Shown here one piece after another: positions 50,624 through 59,242 of a DNA stretch of 64,000 nt. A program made the translations under genes and the position numbers. The stretch lies in the NCBI RefSeq assembly GCF_001856665.1, contig NZ_CP017781.1, positions 806,001 through 870,000 of the forward strand, in the 5' to 3' direction. This DNA is from Rhodobacter xanthinilyticus (GTDB lineage Bacteria; Pseudomonadota; Alphaproteobacteria; Rhodobacterales; Rhodobacteraceae). How positions within the stretch are numbered: the first letter of the stretch is position 1; every line of letters begins with the position of its first letter. The notes under the pieces are model-generated. The model made no database searches and was not told where the DNA came from. It saw nothing but the letters and a program-made list of their open reading frames with translations.

Positions 50624-51280
50624 TCAGCCGCCCGCCGGAGCCCCGCCCATTTGCGGCGCCGCGACCTGCGCCACCGGCGCGGCGCTTTGCACGTAATCGC
50701 GGAAGATCAGCTCGGCATATTTGCCGTTGAGCGGCGCCGGGCCGCGTTTGACCAGGCCCGAAACCTCGGTCACGGTGCGGCGGTTCTTCTCGTTCGGGGC
50801 CTCGGTATAGACCAGCGGCTGCGTTTCGCCGAAGGAAACAACCGCCTCGAGACGGCTGCGCGAGATCCCCTGGCTCGAGAGATAGGCCACGACCGCTTGG
50901 GCGCGTTTCAGGCCGAGCGCCTTGTTATAGGCGTTCGAGCCGACGAGATCGGTGTGGCCATAGACGCGGAAACGCACTTCGGGGAACTGGCGGATCCAGT
51001 CCGCCTGACGGCGCAAGACCGCCTGTGAGGGGCCGTCGAGAACCGCGGAGTTGAAGGCGAAATTCACCGTGTTCTGCACATCGCCCGCGAATTTCCGGGT
51101 CAGCGAGATCGCGAAATCGCGCTGGCCGCTCATCACCAGCGTGTTGTTCATCGTCGCGTTGCCAAAGCCCGCGGTGTCGAACTCCGCGCCCGCCTCGCTG
51201 ACGAATTGCCGCCCGCCATTGGCGCAGGCGCCGAGCGCGAGCGCCGTGGTCAGAAGCACCGCATACCGCATCTTGGCCAT
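50624..51280 (-). CDS. OmpA-family lipoprotein of the tad locus
   Basis: 218 aa. A lipoprotein signal ends in LGAC (Cys about residue 20), and an OmpA-like peptidoglycan-binding domain covers about 80-185 (NFAFNSAVLDGPSQAVLRRQADWI; RVYGHTDLVGSNAYNKALGLKRAQAVV). Tad loci often encode such a protein (CpaD/OmpA-like) to tether the secretin complex to the wall. The ATG at 51280 follows GGAGTGAG; it overlaps the end of cpaC. Confidence 0.85.
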   Translation of the reverse strand: MAKMRYAVLLTTALALGACANGGRQFVSEAGAEFDTAGFGNATMNNTLVMSGQRDFAISLTRKFAGDVQNTVNFAFNSAVLDGPSQAVLRRQADWIRQFPEVRFRVYGHTDLVGSNAYNKALGLKRAQAVVAYLSSQGISRSRLEAVVSFGETQPLVYTEAPNEKNRRTVTEVSGLVKRGPAPLNGKYAELIFRDYVQSAAPVAQVAAPQMGGAPAGG

Positions 51281-51285
51281 CGCGC

Positions 51286-52710
51286 TCACTCCATCACATA
51301 GCCGTAGGAGCCCGAGAAATCCTGCTTGGCCACTTCGGCCGCCGCGCCGGTGGGCGCCTTGCTGCCGGCGGTCTTGCCAAAGAGGAAGAGCTCGGATTCG
51401 GTCGGCGGGCGGACCCGGTCGGTCGGCAGCGCCAGCGCCTCGCCCCGCGTCGGCGTGACGAGATGCGGCGTGACGATGATCACGAGTTCGGATTGCTTGC
51501 GCTCATATTCGGCCGAGCGGAACAGCGCGCCGAGCACCGGCACATCGCCAAGCCACGGGATCTGGCTGTTGAGATCGTTGAAATCGTCCTGCAACAGCCC
51601 CGCGATCGCGAAGCTCTCGCCGTCGCGCATCTCGACCGTGGTCGAGGTCTCGCGGCGCTTGAACGCGTTGACCGAGAAGCCGCCCGAGGACATCGTCACC
51701 GTGGTGTCGATCGCCGAAACGGCGGCCGAGATCTCGAGGTTGATCAGATCGCCGTCGACGACGCGCGGCACGAAGGCCATCTCGACGCCGAAGGGTTTGT
51801 ACTGGATCGAGACGGAGTCGTTATCGACCACCGGGATCGGATATTCGCCGCCGGCGAGGAATTTCGCCTGCTGGCCGGACAGCGCGGTCAGGTTCGGCTC
51901 GGCCAGCGTGCGGACCATGCCTTTCGCCTCGAGCGCCTCGAGCAGCACCGCGAATTCGAGATTGCCCGCGGTAAAGCCGAGCCCGAGCGCGCCGGCCGAG
52001 GAGGCTTTGATCGGCATCGTGCCGCCATCGAAGGCGTTGTCGATCGCGCCGGCGCCGGTGAAATTGCCGGTGCCCGAGACGACGCCGGTCTGCGCCGAGC
52101 CGCCGCCCACCGTGCCGCGCACGCCGAGCGAGGAGGACAGGTTCTTCGAGACCGAGCGCTGCATCTCGGCGAAGCGGACCTTGAGCATGACCTGCTGGGT
52201 GCCGCCCACCGTCATCAGGTTCGAGACCCGGTCGCCGGCATAGCGTTTGGCCAGATCGAGCGCGCGGTCGAGTTTCGCGGTCGAGGACACGGTGCCCGAG
52301 AGCACGATCCCGTCATTGGCGGTGCGCACCTCGATCGTCTCGCCGGGCAGGATCTGTTTGAGGCGTTCCTTGAACTCGGCGATGTCGGGGGTGACCTGCA
52401 CCTCGACGTTGGAGATCAGCTTGCCGTCGGCGCCGAGGATGGTCATCGTCGTGCGGCCGGGCAGCTTGCCCAGAACGTAGATCGTGCGATCGGAGAGGGT
52501 GGTGATATCGGCGATGCCGGGGTTCGCGATCGAGAGTTCGGCAAAGGGCTGATCGCTTTCGACCACCACCGCGCGGTTCATCGGCACGTTGAGCGGGCTC
52601 GAGGAGGAGCCGGCCATCACCCGCAGCGTCTCGGCCGAAACCGGCGCGAAGCTCATCGTCCCCAACGCGACGCCGAGCAGCAGCGCTCGCAAGAAAGCCT
52701 TTATTTTCAT
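51286..52710 (-). CDS. cpaC: Tad pilus outer-membrane secretin CpaC/RcpA
   Basis: 474 aa. Signal peptide to about residue 26; an N-terminal BON-like/pilus domain (about 30-150: PMNRAVVVESDQPFAELSIANPGIADI); secretin domain from about 190 with VMLKVRFAEMQRSVSKNLSS, GQQAKFLAGGEYPIPVV, and the closing PWLGDVPVLGALFRS signature. It forms the outer-membrane pore for the Flp pilus. Confidence 0.95.
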   Translation of the reverse strand: MKIKAFLRALLLGVALGTMSFAPVSAETLRVMAGSSSSPLNVPMNRAVVVESDQPFAELSIANPGIADITTLSDRTIYVLGKLPGRTTMTILGADGKLISNVEVQVTPDIAEFKERLKQILPGETIEVRTANDGIVLSGTVSSTAKLDRALDLAKRYAGDRVSNLMTVGGTQQVMLKVRFAEMQRSVSKNLSSSLGVRGTVGGGSAQTGVVSGTGNFTGAGAIDNAFDGGTMPIKASSAGALGLGFTAGNLEFAVLLEALEAKGMVRTLAEPNLTALSGQQAKFLAGGEYPIPVVDNDSVSIQYKPFGVEMAFVPRVVDGDLINLEISAAVSAIDTTVTMSSGGFSVNAFKRRETSTTVEMRDGESFAIAGLLQDDFNDLNSQIPWLGDVPVLGALFRSAEYERKQSELVIIVTPHLVTPTRGEALALPTDRVRPPTESELFLFGKTAGSKAPTGAAAEVAKQDFSGSYGYVME

Positions 52711-52884
52711 TGTGATCCTGCCTCTTTGATCACGCGCCTCACCCCGGATCTTCCGTCCGTTGGGGGGAACTTATACCTGATTGCCAACCACTTTGGCGGA
52801 AAAGAGAAATTTTTGCAAGAATCAACCGCTTGGGAGCCGAAGTTGAGGAAACGGCGCCGGCCGGGGGCGGGCGCCGCTCAGGGC

Positions 52885-53760
52885 TCACTGCGCGCAGGGG
52901 ATCTCGGTCTCGACGAGCTCGCCGCCCTTGCGGGTCTTGATCGTGCAGACCTTGGGCGCCTCGGTCTTGACCACTTCGGCGGCCTGAATGCCGAGCAGGC
53001 TGTCGCGGTTGATCTCGATCGCGCCGACCTGGGTGGTGTCTTGCATGCCCACGAGCGAGAGCGTCAGCCGCCCGGTCGATTGCGCGAGGGTGAGGGCCGC
53101 GACCTGCTCGGGGGTGACCTCGGCGGTCACCGTGCGGGCGATCTTGGTCTCCTCGGAGCGGTCGGCGTCCGCGCTCTGGTCGATCGCGATCAGCCGCAGG
53201 TTGGGCTGGATCAGCTTGGTGACCGGGGTGTTGTCGATCGCGCCGGACCAGTAGACATCGACCATGTTGCCCGGCCGCAAGAAGCCCGACACGCCCGAGG
53301 CGACATCGACCTGGATCGTGAAGGCGCGCATGTTGGGCGCCAGATTGGCCATGATCCCGGCATCGACGCCCGGCTCGGTGACCTTCGAGGCCAGAACCGG
53401 CTCATTGATCTCGATCGAGCGCAGCGCCGCGCGCGGCCGCGTCTCGCCCTCGAGGAAGGCGGCGTGTTGCGCCTCCGGGGTGCCCTGCGCCGCCGAGACG
53501 CGCGTGAAGGCCCCCTCGGGGCGCTTGTCGGCCTGCACCTGGATGACCTCGAGATCGGCCTGCGTGAAGCGCTGGCCGTATTCGAGCTTCTTCTTCGCCA
53601 CGACCATGCTCGCCAGCTGCGGCGCATTGGCCTGGGCGGCGAGCAGCATGTCGCGTTCGTGCTGGAACTGGGCGATCTGCCCTTGCGCCATGTAGACAGC
53701 GAGGCCCGCGAGCCCGATGCCCAGGGCAAGAACCAAAACGACAATCAGCCGCATTCCCAC
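52885..53760 (-). CDS. cpaB: Tad pilus periplasmic assembly protein CpaB/RcpC
   Basis: 291 aa. One N-terminal membrane span (MRLIVVLVLALGIGLAGLAVY), then a SAF domain (MVVAKKKLEYGQRFTQADLEVIQVQ) and the RcpC region around FLRPGNMVDVYWSG. It acts with the secretin in the periplasm. A GC-rich hairpin follows its stop (about 52856-52880), and an AT-rich promoter-bearing gap of 174 bp separates it from cpaC. Confidence 0.92.
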   Translation of the reverse strand: MGMRLIVVLVLALGIGLAGLAVYMAQGQIAQFQHERDMLLAAQANAPQLASMVVAKKKLEYGQRFTQADLEVIQVQADKRPEGAFTRVSAAQGTPEAQHAAFLEGETRPRAALRSIEINEPVLASKVTEPGVDAGIMANLAPNMRAFTIQVDVASGVSGFLRPGNMVDVYWSGAIDNTPVTKLIQPNLRLIAIDQSADADRSEETKIARTVTAEVTPEQVAALTLAQSTGRLTLSLVGMQDTTQVGAIEINRDSLLGIQAAEVVKTEAPKVCTIKTRKGGELVETEIPCAQ

Positions 53761-53834
53761 GTCCTTTCACAAACGCCCGATCATGTCCCAAACGGGCCGG
53801 GCTGGCAGATCCGACCCTGCGGGCCGGGTCCTCC

Positions 53835-54035
53835 TTACTCCGTGACGACCTCGATGGTCGAGATGTGATTGGCGACCTTGTCGCCGACCCCGATCGCCTG
53901 GTCGCTGATCATCGAGCCGAAAGCCATGCCCACGCCGACGATCGCCGCCGTGAGAACCACCCAGTCGACGGTGACCGCACCGTCTTCCGAGCGCATCCGG
54001 CGCGTGATTTTCTCAATGATACGAAGCCTTTTCAA
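53835..54035 (-). CDS. Flp/Fap-type pilin (second copy)
   Basis: 66 aa. A basic leader ends in EDG; cleavage would give AVTVDWVVLTAAIVGVG, a hydrophobic helix of Flp type. Usual Flp pilins have ATAIEY after the Gly, so Asp5/Trp6 replaces the Glu5/Tyr6 pair. It shares the motif and length with the pilin at 54277. It probably encodes a minor subunit. Confidence 0.85.
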   Translation of the reverse strand: MKRLRIIEKITRRMRSEDGAVTVDWVVLTAAIVGVGMAFGSMISDQAIGVGDKVANHISTIEVVTE

Positions 54036-54216
54036 ACTGCGCTCCTGCCCATTAATGACAATTCCCCCGTATTCAAGCCATGTTTAGCCCCTGTTCGCGG
54101 CGAAATTAGGGCGCATAGATGGTCGGTATTCGGTATTCGCAAGGCTCACGCGCGCTGGGCGCAAGGCGGTGCGGGGCGCCGGAGCCGGGCCAACAACCGG
54201 GCCCGGAAACGGGAAA

Positions 54217-54238
54217 GGCCGCCCCTTTCGGAGCGGCC
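54217..54238 (-). terminator. Terminator after the first pilin gene
   Basis: On the complement GGCCGCTCC / GGGGCGGCC form a 9-bp stem (one G-T pair) with a GAAA loop and tail TTTCCCGTTT. Partial read-through here would give the promoter-proximal pilin much more mRNA than the assembly genes. Confidence 0.7.
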
Positions 54239-54276
54239 CCCACAGGAGAACCCTGTGCAAGTCCTGAGCGACCCGA

Positions 54277-54468
54277 TTATTGGGTCTTGATCTCGATGGT
54301 CGACATGTAGGAAGCGACCTTGCCCGAGAGGGCCGAGGTTTGCGTCTTGATCGCGGTCAGAGCGATCGCACCCATGCCCACAACGGCGGCGGTCAGCACG
54401 ACCCAGTCAACGGTCACAGCGCCGTCTTCTTCGTTGTGGAACTTGCGGGTGATTTTGAAGAATTTCAT
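54277..54468 (-). CDS. Flp/Fap-type pilin (major, promoter-proximal)
   Basis: 63 aa. Leader KFFKITRKFHNEEDG, then AVTVDWVVLTAAVVGMG as the hydrophobic helix. AAGGAGAG precedes the ATG at 54468. It is the first gene of the tad cluster and is followed by its own terminator, the usual arrangement for the abundant pilus subunit. CpaA at 43674 should process it. Confidence 0.88.
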   Translation of the reverse strand: MKFFKITRKFHNEEDGAVTVDWVVLTAAVVGMGAIALTAIKTQTSALSGKVASYMSTIEIKTQ

Positions 54469-54814
54469 GGTGTCTCTCCTTGGGTTGGGTTTCTCCGCGC
54501 TACCCTGAACCACCTCTGAACTTGGTCCGTTGTCTCGCGGTATGGGTATATATGGCCCCCGGATCGTGGCGGGATTGGGGCGAGGGTTTGGTGTTTTTGG
54601 GAAGTGTTAATCTTCTTCGGAAATTTAACCTAACCATTTGAAGTAAAAGATAATTAATTTTAACGATCCGTGCAGACTCTTCGCTTTCCGGGCCTCCACG
54701 CTGGCCCGCCGAGGGCGAATCGTTCCCCGATTCCCGGCTTTTGCTGGATTTTTCCCGCTGATTCCGGGATACTGCGCCAAAAGGGGAAAACCCCGGGCAG
54801 AGCAGGAAGCGCAG

Positions 54815-55696
54815 ATGCGCAAGATACGGGCAGCGACATTGGCGATCTGCGCAGCCGTTTTGGCTGCGCCCTCGACGGCGGAGACCACCTCTCCGACGGT
54901 CCATCATTATCAAGCCAAGCGCGTCTTGCCGCCGAAAGCGGGCACGACGCGATTCATCAATATCCAGATCGACCCCGAAGAGCAGCGCCGCGCGCTCGAG
55001 GTGGCCGCCGCGCGCCCCTTTGCGCCGCTGACCCCCGAGACCGTCGGCCCCGGCGCCGCGACGATCGGCGCCGCGACCGGCGGCGGGCGCACCGCCAACC
55101 CCGCGGCCGCCTCCTATGCCTGGTATTGGGATCAGGTCTCGCCCGCGCTCGGCGACCGCTCGGGGCGGTTCTCGAAGGCGATCGAGGCGCTCAGCACCGG
55201 CCCCGCGGGGCAAAGCGTGCGCGCGCCGCGCCTTGCGCATCTGCAACAGATCGCCGAGGCCCATGGTCGCGCGATCCTCTCCGCCACGATCGGCACGCAG
55301 GTCTCGCCCGCGCTCGTGCTCGCGGTGATCTCGACCGAATCGGGCGGGCGCCATGATGCGGTCTCGCGCTCGGGGGCGGTCGGGCTGATGCAGCTGATCC
55401 CCGCCACGGCCGATCGCTTCCGCGTCGGCGACAGCCTCGACCCGGCCCAGAACATCAAGGGCGGCGTGGCCTATCTCAACTGGCTGATGAAAGAATTTGA
55501 CAACGATCCGCTGATGGTGATCGCCGCCTATAACGCGGGCGAGAATGCGGTGAAGAACAACGGCGGCGTGCCGCCCTATGCCGAGACGCGCGATTATGTG
55601 CCCAAGGTGCTGGCCGCCTGGCAGGTGGCGCGCGGGCTCTGCCTGTCGCCGCCCGAATTGGTGAGTGACGGCTGCGTTTTCGCCGTGAAAGGGTAA
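54815..55696 (+). CDS. Lytic transglycosylase (SLT domain)
   Basis: 293 aa with a signal peptide to about residue 22. The SLT domain begins near residue 150: LAVISTESGGRHDAVSRSGAVGLMQLIPATADRF contains the catalytic Glu, GGVAYLNWLMKEFDNDPLMVIAAYNAGENAV completes it. It cleaves the glycan backbone of peptidoglycan, making gaps for envelope machines. It is divergent from the tad cluster across an AT-rich 346-bp gap with TTAACC-rich sequence, so it may serve pilus insertion. Confidence 0.9.
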   Translation: MRKIRAATLAICAAVLAAPSTAETTSPTVHHYQAKRVLPPKAGTTRFINIQIDPEEQRRALEVAAARPFAPLTPETVGPGAATIGAATGGGRTANPAAASYAWYWDQVSPALGDRSGRFSKAIEALSTGPAGQSVRAPRLAHLQQIAEAHGRAILSATIGTQVSPALVLAVISTESGGRHDAVSRSGAVGLMQLIPATADRFRVGDSLDPAQNIKGGVAYLNWLMKEFDNDPLMVIAAYNAGENAVKNNGGVPPYAETRDYVPKVLAAWQVARGLCLSPPELVSDGCVFAVKG

Positions 55697-55698
55697 GC

Positions 55699-57129
55699 AT
55701 GTCCGATCCGAAGCCGCTGGTGCTGGACGTCGACGGGACGTTCCTGAAGACGGATCTTCTCTTCGAGGCGTTCTGGGCGGGGCTCGGGCGCGATCCGCTG
55801 GGCACGCTGCGGGCGCTGCGGTTTGTGCGCGATCCGGCGCGGCTCAAGGCCGAGCTCGCGGGGCTGGTCGCGATGCGGCTCGATCTGATGCCGGTCAACC
55901 CGGCGGTGGTCGAGCTTGCGCTCGCCTCGGCGGGGGAGGGGCGCGAGGTGATCCTCGCCTCGGCCTCCGATCGCCGTCAGGTGCAGGCGCTCGCCGAGAC
56001 CTACGGCCTCTCGGCGCGGGTCTTCGCCTCGGATGGGGTGACGAACCTCAAGGGCGCGCGCAAGGCCGAGGCGCTTTGCGAGGCCTTCGGCGTCGAGGGG
56101 TTCGATTACGCGGGCAACGAGGCCACCGACATGCCGGTCTGGGAGGTTGCGCAAAACGTCCTCGTGGTCGGCGAGGTGCCGGCGGCGCGCGCGCTGCCCG
56201 CGCGCGGGCGCTCGGTGCAACAGCTCCCCGGCGGCTGGCGCCCGGCGGCGCTGCTCAAGGCGATGCGGCCGCACCAATGGGTCAAGAACGTGCTGCTGCT
56301 CTTGCCGTTGATCGCGGCGCATCGCTTCGACATGGCGACGCTGGTGCCGATCTTGCTCGGCATCGTGGCCTTCTCGGCCGCGGCCTCCGCGATCTATATC
56401 GTCAACGATCTGCTCGACCTCGAGGCCGACCGGCTCCACCCGACGAAAAACCGCCGCCCCTTCGCCTCGGGCGCGGTGCCGATCAAGGTGGGGATGATCG
56501 CCTGCGCGGGGCTGATGGCGCTTGCGCTCGGGCTCGCGGGGGCGCTCAACGGCGGCTTCCTCGCGATCGTGGCGCTCTATATGGGGCTCTCGCTCGCCTA
56601 TTCGCTCAAACTCAAGCGGATGCGCTGGGTCGATATCGCGATGCTGGCCACGCTCTATACGATCCGCGTGGTGGCGGGCGCGGCGGCGGGGCAGGTCGAT
56701 GTCTCGATCTACATGCTGATCTTCATCTTCCCGGTGTTCATCGCGCTGGGCTGCGTCAAACGCCTGACCGAGCTCACGCTGGCCACCGATGACGCGCCCC
56801 TGCCCGGGCGCGGCTACGGGCGCACCGATCGCGGCGATCTGCTGAACGTCGCCGGGATCGGCGTCACCGGCGCGCTGGTGATCTTCTTTCTCTACTCGGT
56901 CTCGCCGCAGGCCCGCGCGCTCTACCCCGATACCTGGCTGCTTTGGGTGGCGATGGTGCCGATGGGCTGGTGGCTGGCGCGGATGGTCGCGCTCGGCTGG
57001 TTCGGCAAACAGGATTACGACCCGATCGTCTTCGCCCTGCGCGACAAATTCGGCCTCGGCATCGCGATGCTGACGCTGAGCCTGATGTTCTGGGCGGCGG
57101 GGCTCTGGGCGCAGTGGTTCGGGGGCTGA
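55699..57129 (+). CDS. HAD phosphatase-UbiA prenyltransferase fusion (DPPR-synthase-like)
   Basis: 476 aa. Residues 1-185 are a HAD hydrolase: LVLDVDGTFLKTDLL (nucleophile Asp) and LASASDRRQVQAL, with GNEATDMPVWEVA as motif IV. Residues about 195-476 are a UbiA-type membrane transferase: RPHQWVKNVLLLLPLIA and YIVNDLLDLEADRLHPTKNRRPFASG (Asp-rich metal motif), like decaprenyl-phosphate phosphoribosyltransferase. It would move 5-phosphoribose onto a prenyl phosphate; the fused HAD domain could remove the 5-phosphate. DprE1/E2-like genes follow. It starts two bases after the transglycosylase stop. Confidence 0.88.
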   Translation: MSDPKPLVLDVDGTFLKTDLLFEAFWAGLGRDPLGTLRALRFVRDPARLKAELAGLVAMRLDLMPVNPAVVELALASAGEGREVILASASDRRQVQALAETYGLSARVFASDGVTNLKGARKAEALCEAFGVEGFDYAGNEATDMPVWEVAQNVLVVGEVPAARALPARGRSVQQLPGGWRPAALLKAMRPHQWVKNVLLLLPLIAAHRFDMATLVPILLGIVAFSAAASAIYIVNDLLDLEADRLHPTKNRRPFASGAVPIKVGMIACAGLMALALGLAGALNGGFLAIVALYMGLSLAYSLKLKRMRWVDIAMLATLYTIRVVAGAAAGQVDVSIYMLIFIFPVFIALGCVKRLTELTLATDDAPLPGRGYGRTDRGDLLNVAGIGVTGALVIFFLYSVSPQARALYPDTWLLWVAMVPMGWWLARMVALGWFGKQDYDPIVFALRDKFGLGIAMLTLSLMFWAAGLWAQWFGG

Positions 57130-57139
57130 GGCGCTTGGT

Positions 57140-57211
57140 TTCTTCTTGGCCCAAATACGCAAAATTCCGCCCTTGGCCGGCGGCGCAAGGGCGTATTTGA
57201 GCCAAGAAGAA
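57140..57211. repeat. Inverted repeat between convergent genes
   Basis: TTCTTCTTGGCCCAAATACGC (57140-57160) is repeated, inverted, at 57191-57211 with one difference. A third copy with two differences (TTCTTCTTGGCAAAAATACGC) lies at 60340-60360. The pair spans the gap between the UbiA fusion and the DprE2-like gene and could act as a two-way terminator. Confidence 0.6.
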
Positions 57212-57212
57212 G

Positions 57213-57950
57213 TCAGAAGGACATCTTCTTGAACACCGCCTCGGGGATATGGGCGATCACCGTCATGATCACCCGCCAGATCGGCGCGACATAGATCACG
57301 TTGCGCCGCCGCGCGATGCCGGTCTCGATCGCCTGCGCCACCGCCTCGGGCGAGGTCATGAACGGCAGCTTCATCCCATAGGTCATCGGCGTGTCGACCG
57401 GGCCGGGCTTCACTGTCATCACATGCACGCCCTTGCGCGCCGCGCGGTTGCGCAGCCCCGAGGCCCAGGTCGAGAACGCGGATTTGGCGGCGCCGTAGAC
57501 ATAATTTCCGAGCCGCCCGCGATCGCCCGCGACCGAGGAGATTGCCACCACCGTGCCGCGCCCGCGCGCCTCGAGCACCGGCACGAGGCGTTGCAGGAAG
57601 ATCGCCGGGCCGGTGAAATTGTCGGCGATCACCCCGGCGATGAGATCGGGGTCGGCGTCGATTGCGGCCTGTTCGGGCATCGAGCCGGTGAAGGAGATCG
57701 CGTTGAGCTCGCCCTCCTCGGCTGCGAGCCGCTCGACAAGCGCCGCATAGGGCGCCGTCTCGCGCGCATCGAAGGCAAGGCAGGTGACCGCGCGCGCCCC
57801 GCGCAGCCGGCAATCCTCGGCAATGTCTTCCAGCGCCTCGGGCCGGCGGCCAAGCAGGTAGAGCTGCGCGCCTTGCGCGGCGAAGCGGCGCAGAAGCGGG
57901 CGCGCCATGCCGGAGCCGGCGCCCAGAACGATCCAGGTAGGGGTCATCAT
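57213..57950 (-). CDS. DprE2-like short-chain dehydrogenase
   Basis: 245 aa SDR enzyme. Cofactor site VLGAGSGMARPLLRRFA (about residues 8-24), catalytic Ser-Tyr-Lys in AISSVAGDRGRLGNYVYGAAKSAF (about 140-162). In mycobacteria DprE2 reduces the keto-intermediate made by DprE1, completing epimerisation of prenyl-phospho-ribose to prenyl-phospho-arabinose. The start overlaps the DprE1-like stop as ATGATGA; the GAGG ribosome site favours 57950. A longer in-frame reading continues antisense to DprE1 and is rejected. Confidence 0.88.
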   Translation of the reverse strand: MMTPTWIVLGAGSGMARPLLRRFAAQGAQLYLLGRRPEALEDIAEDCRLRGARAVTCLAFDARETAPYAALVERLAAEEGELNAISFTGSMPEQAAIDADPDLIAGVIADNFTGPAIFLQRLVPVLEARGRGTVVAISSVAGDRGRLGNYVYGAAKSAFSTWASGLRNRAARKGVHVMTVKPGPVDTPMTYGMKLPFMTSPEAVAQAIETGIARRRNVIYVAPIWRVIMTVIAHIPEAVFKKMSF

Positions 57951-59242
57951 GCGGTCCTCAGATGAAGTCGACGGACGAGATCGGTGGTGAGGCGGCCCTC
58001 GGGGTCGGCACGCGCCACCTCCGCCTGCCAATCGGCGAGTTCGGGATACATGGCGCGGATCTGCGCGCCCTCGGCGAGGCTGTCCTTGGCGAAATAAAGC
58101 CGCCCGCCGGCCTCGGCGGTGCGTGCCTCGAGCCGCTTGATCAGCGCGCGCGCGGCATCGCGGTTGGGGAAATCGATGGCCAGCGTATAGCCCTCCATCG
58201 GGAAGCTCAGATAGCCCGCGCGCCCCGGCCCCATGCGTTTGAGCACCGCCAGCGGCGAGGCGAGCCCCGCGCCCGCGATCTCCTCGAGCATGCCCTTGAG
58301 CGCGCCCGCGGCGCCCAGGGGCACGACGCATTGGAACTGATGAAAGCCGCGCCGGCCGTAGAGGCGGTTCCAGTCGAGGATCTTGTCGAGCGGGAAGAAG
58401 AACACCTCCATCGGCCGCACCACCGTGCGCCCGCGCGCCGGCACGCGCCGGAAATAGGCCTCGTTGAAGGCGCGCACGACGGGTTTGGCGAGCGCAAACT
58501 GCGGCGCCTCGAGCGGCACGGTCAGCCGCCCGGTGCCGCCGCGCGCCAGCCCCCGGCCGTTCTCGCCCTCCTCGACGATCCCGCGCCCGAGCGCCGCGCC
58601 CGTCGCGGTCGCGTCGATCCAGCCCACCGTGTAGCTCGCCTGCGAGGCGTCGAGCATCGCGAGATGGCTCGCCCAATCGGGCGCGCGCCGCTCGGTCACG
58701 ATCATCACATCGCCCGCGCAGGGCTTCAGCCGCAGCCGGGCCGAGAGGATCGTGCCGGTCTGGCCGAGCCCGCCGGCGGTGGCGCGGAAGAGCGCCGTGC
58801 CCGGGGTCGCGGTGACGACCCCGCCCGCCTGCAGGAGCGTGATTTCCGTCAGATGGGCGCAGAACGTGCCCGCGTGATGGTGGTTCTTGCCGTGGATATC
58901 CTGGCCGATACAGCCGCCCACCGTGGCAAAGCCCGTGCCCGGCATCACGGCGGGCATCCAGCCGCGGGGCGCGAAGGCGGCGGCGATCTCGCCGATCCGG
59001 GCGCCGGCCTCGACATGGAGCACGCCGGTCTCCGCGTCAAACTCGAGGAAAGCGTCGAGGCGGCTCATGTCGAGCGCGCGCCCGCCGGAATTGAGCGCCG
59101 CATCGCCATAAGACCGGCGCATCCCGAAAGCGGGGGCGGGGCCCTCGGCCAGGATCTCGGCGCGGGTCTCGGGGCGGGCGACCTCGCCGCGCGCGCGCAA
59201 GGCGCGGCCCCAACCGGCATAATCTCGTGCAACCCATTTCAT
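57947..59242 (-). CDS. DprE1-like FAD-dependent oxidase
   Basis: 431 aa. The FAD-binding domain contains GMRRSYGDAALNSGGRALDM and GTGFATVGGCIGQDIHGKNHHHAGTF; the C-terminal part contains FHQFQCVVPLG, YLSFPMEGYTLAIDFPNRDAA and RLYFAKDSL, all matching DprE1. It oxidises C2 of prenyl-phospho-ribose. Where mycobacterial DprE1 has the Cys bound by benzothiazinones (in the ICVDFP segment), the aligned residue here is Ala (LAIDFP). It overlaps both neighbours by four bases, so the three leftward genes are translationally coupled. Confidence 0.9.
   Translation of the reverse strand: MKWVARDYAGWGRALRARGEVARPETRAEILAEGPAPAFGMRRSYGDAALNSGGRALDMSRLDAFLEFDAETGVLHVEAGARIGEIAAAFAPRGWMPAVMPGTGFATVGGCIGQDIHGKNHHHAGTFCAHLTEITLLQAGGVVTATPGTALFRATAGGLGQTGTILSARLRLKPCAGDVMIVTERRAPDWASHLAMLDASQASYTVGWIDATATGAALGRGIVEEGENGRGLARGGTGRLTVPLEAPQFALAKPVVRAFNEAYFRRVPARGRTVVRPMEVFFFPLDKILDWNRLYGRRGFHQFQCVVPLGAAGALKGMLEEIAGAGLASPLAVLKRMGPGRAGYLSFPMEGYTLAIDFPNRDAARALIKRLEARTAEAGGRLYFAKDSLAEGAQIRAMYPELADWQAEVARADPEGRLTTDLVRRLHLRTA

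Noticed and set aside
54600-54680. CtrA boxes (TTAA-N7-TTAA) in the AT-rich gap before the transglycosylase
   Set aside because: Several TTAA words occur but none with the 7-bp spacing, so only AT-richness can be stated.
57951-58676. A fusion of the DprE2-like enzyme to a long N-terminal domain
   Set aside because: The extra sequence is the shifted frame of the DprE1-like gene; the overlapping ATGATGA and GAGG site mark the true start.
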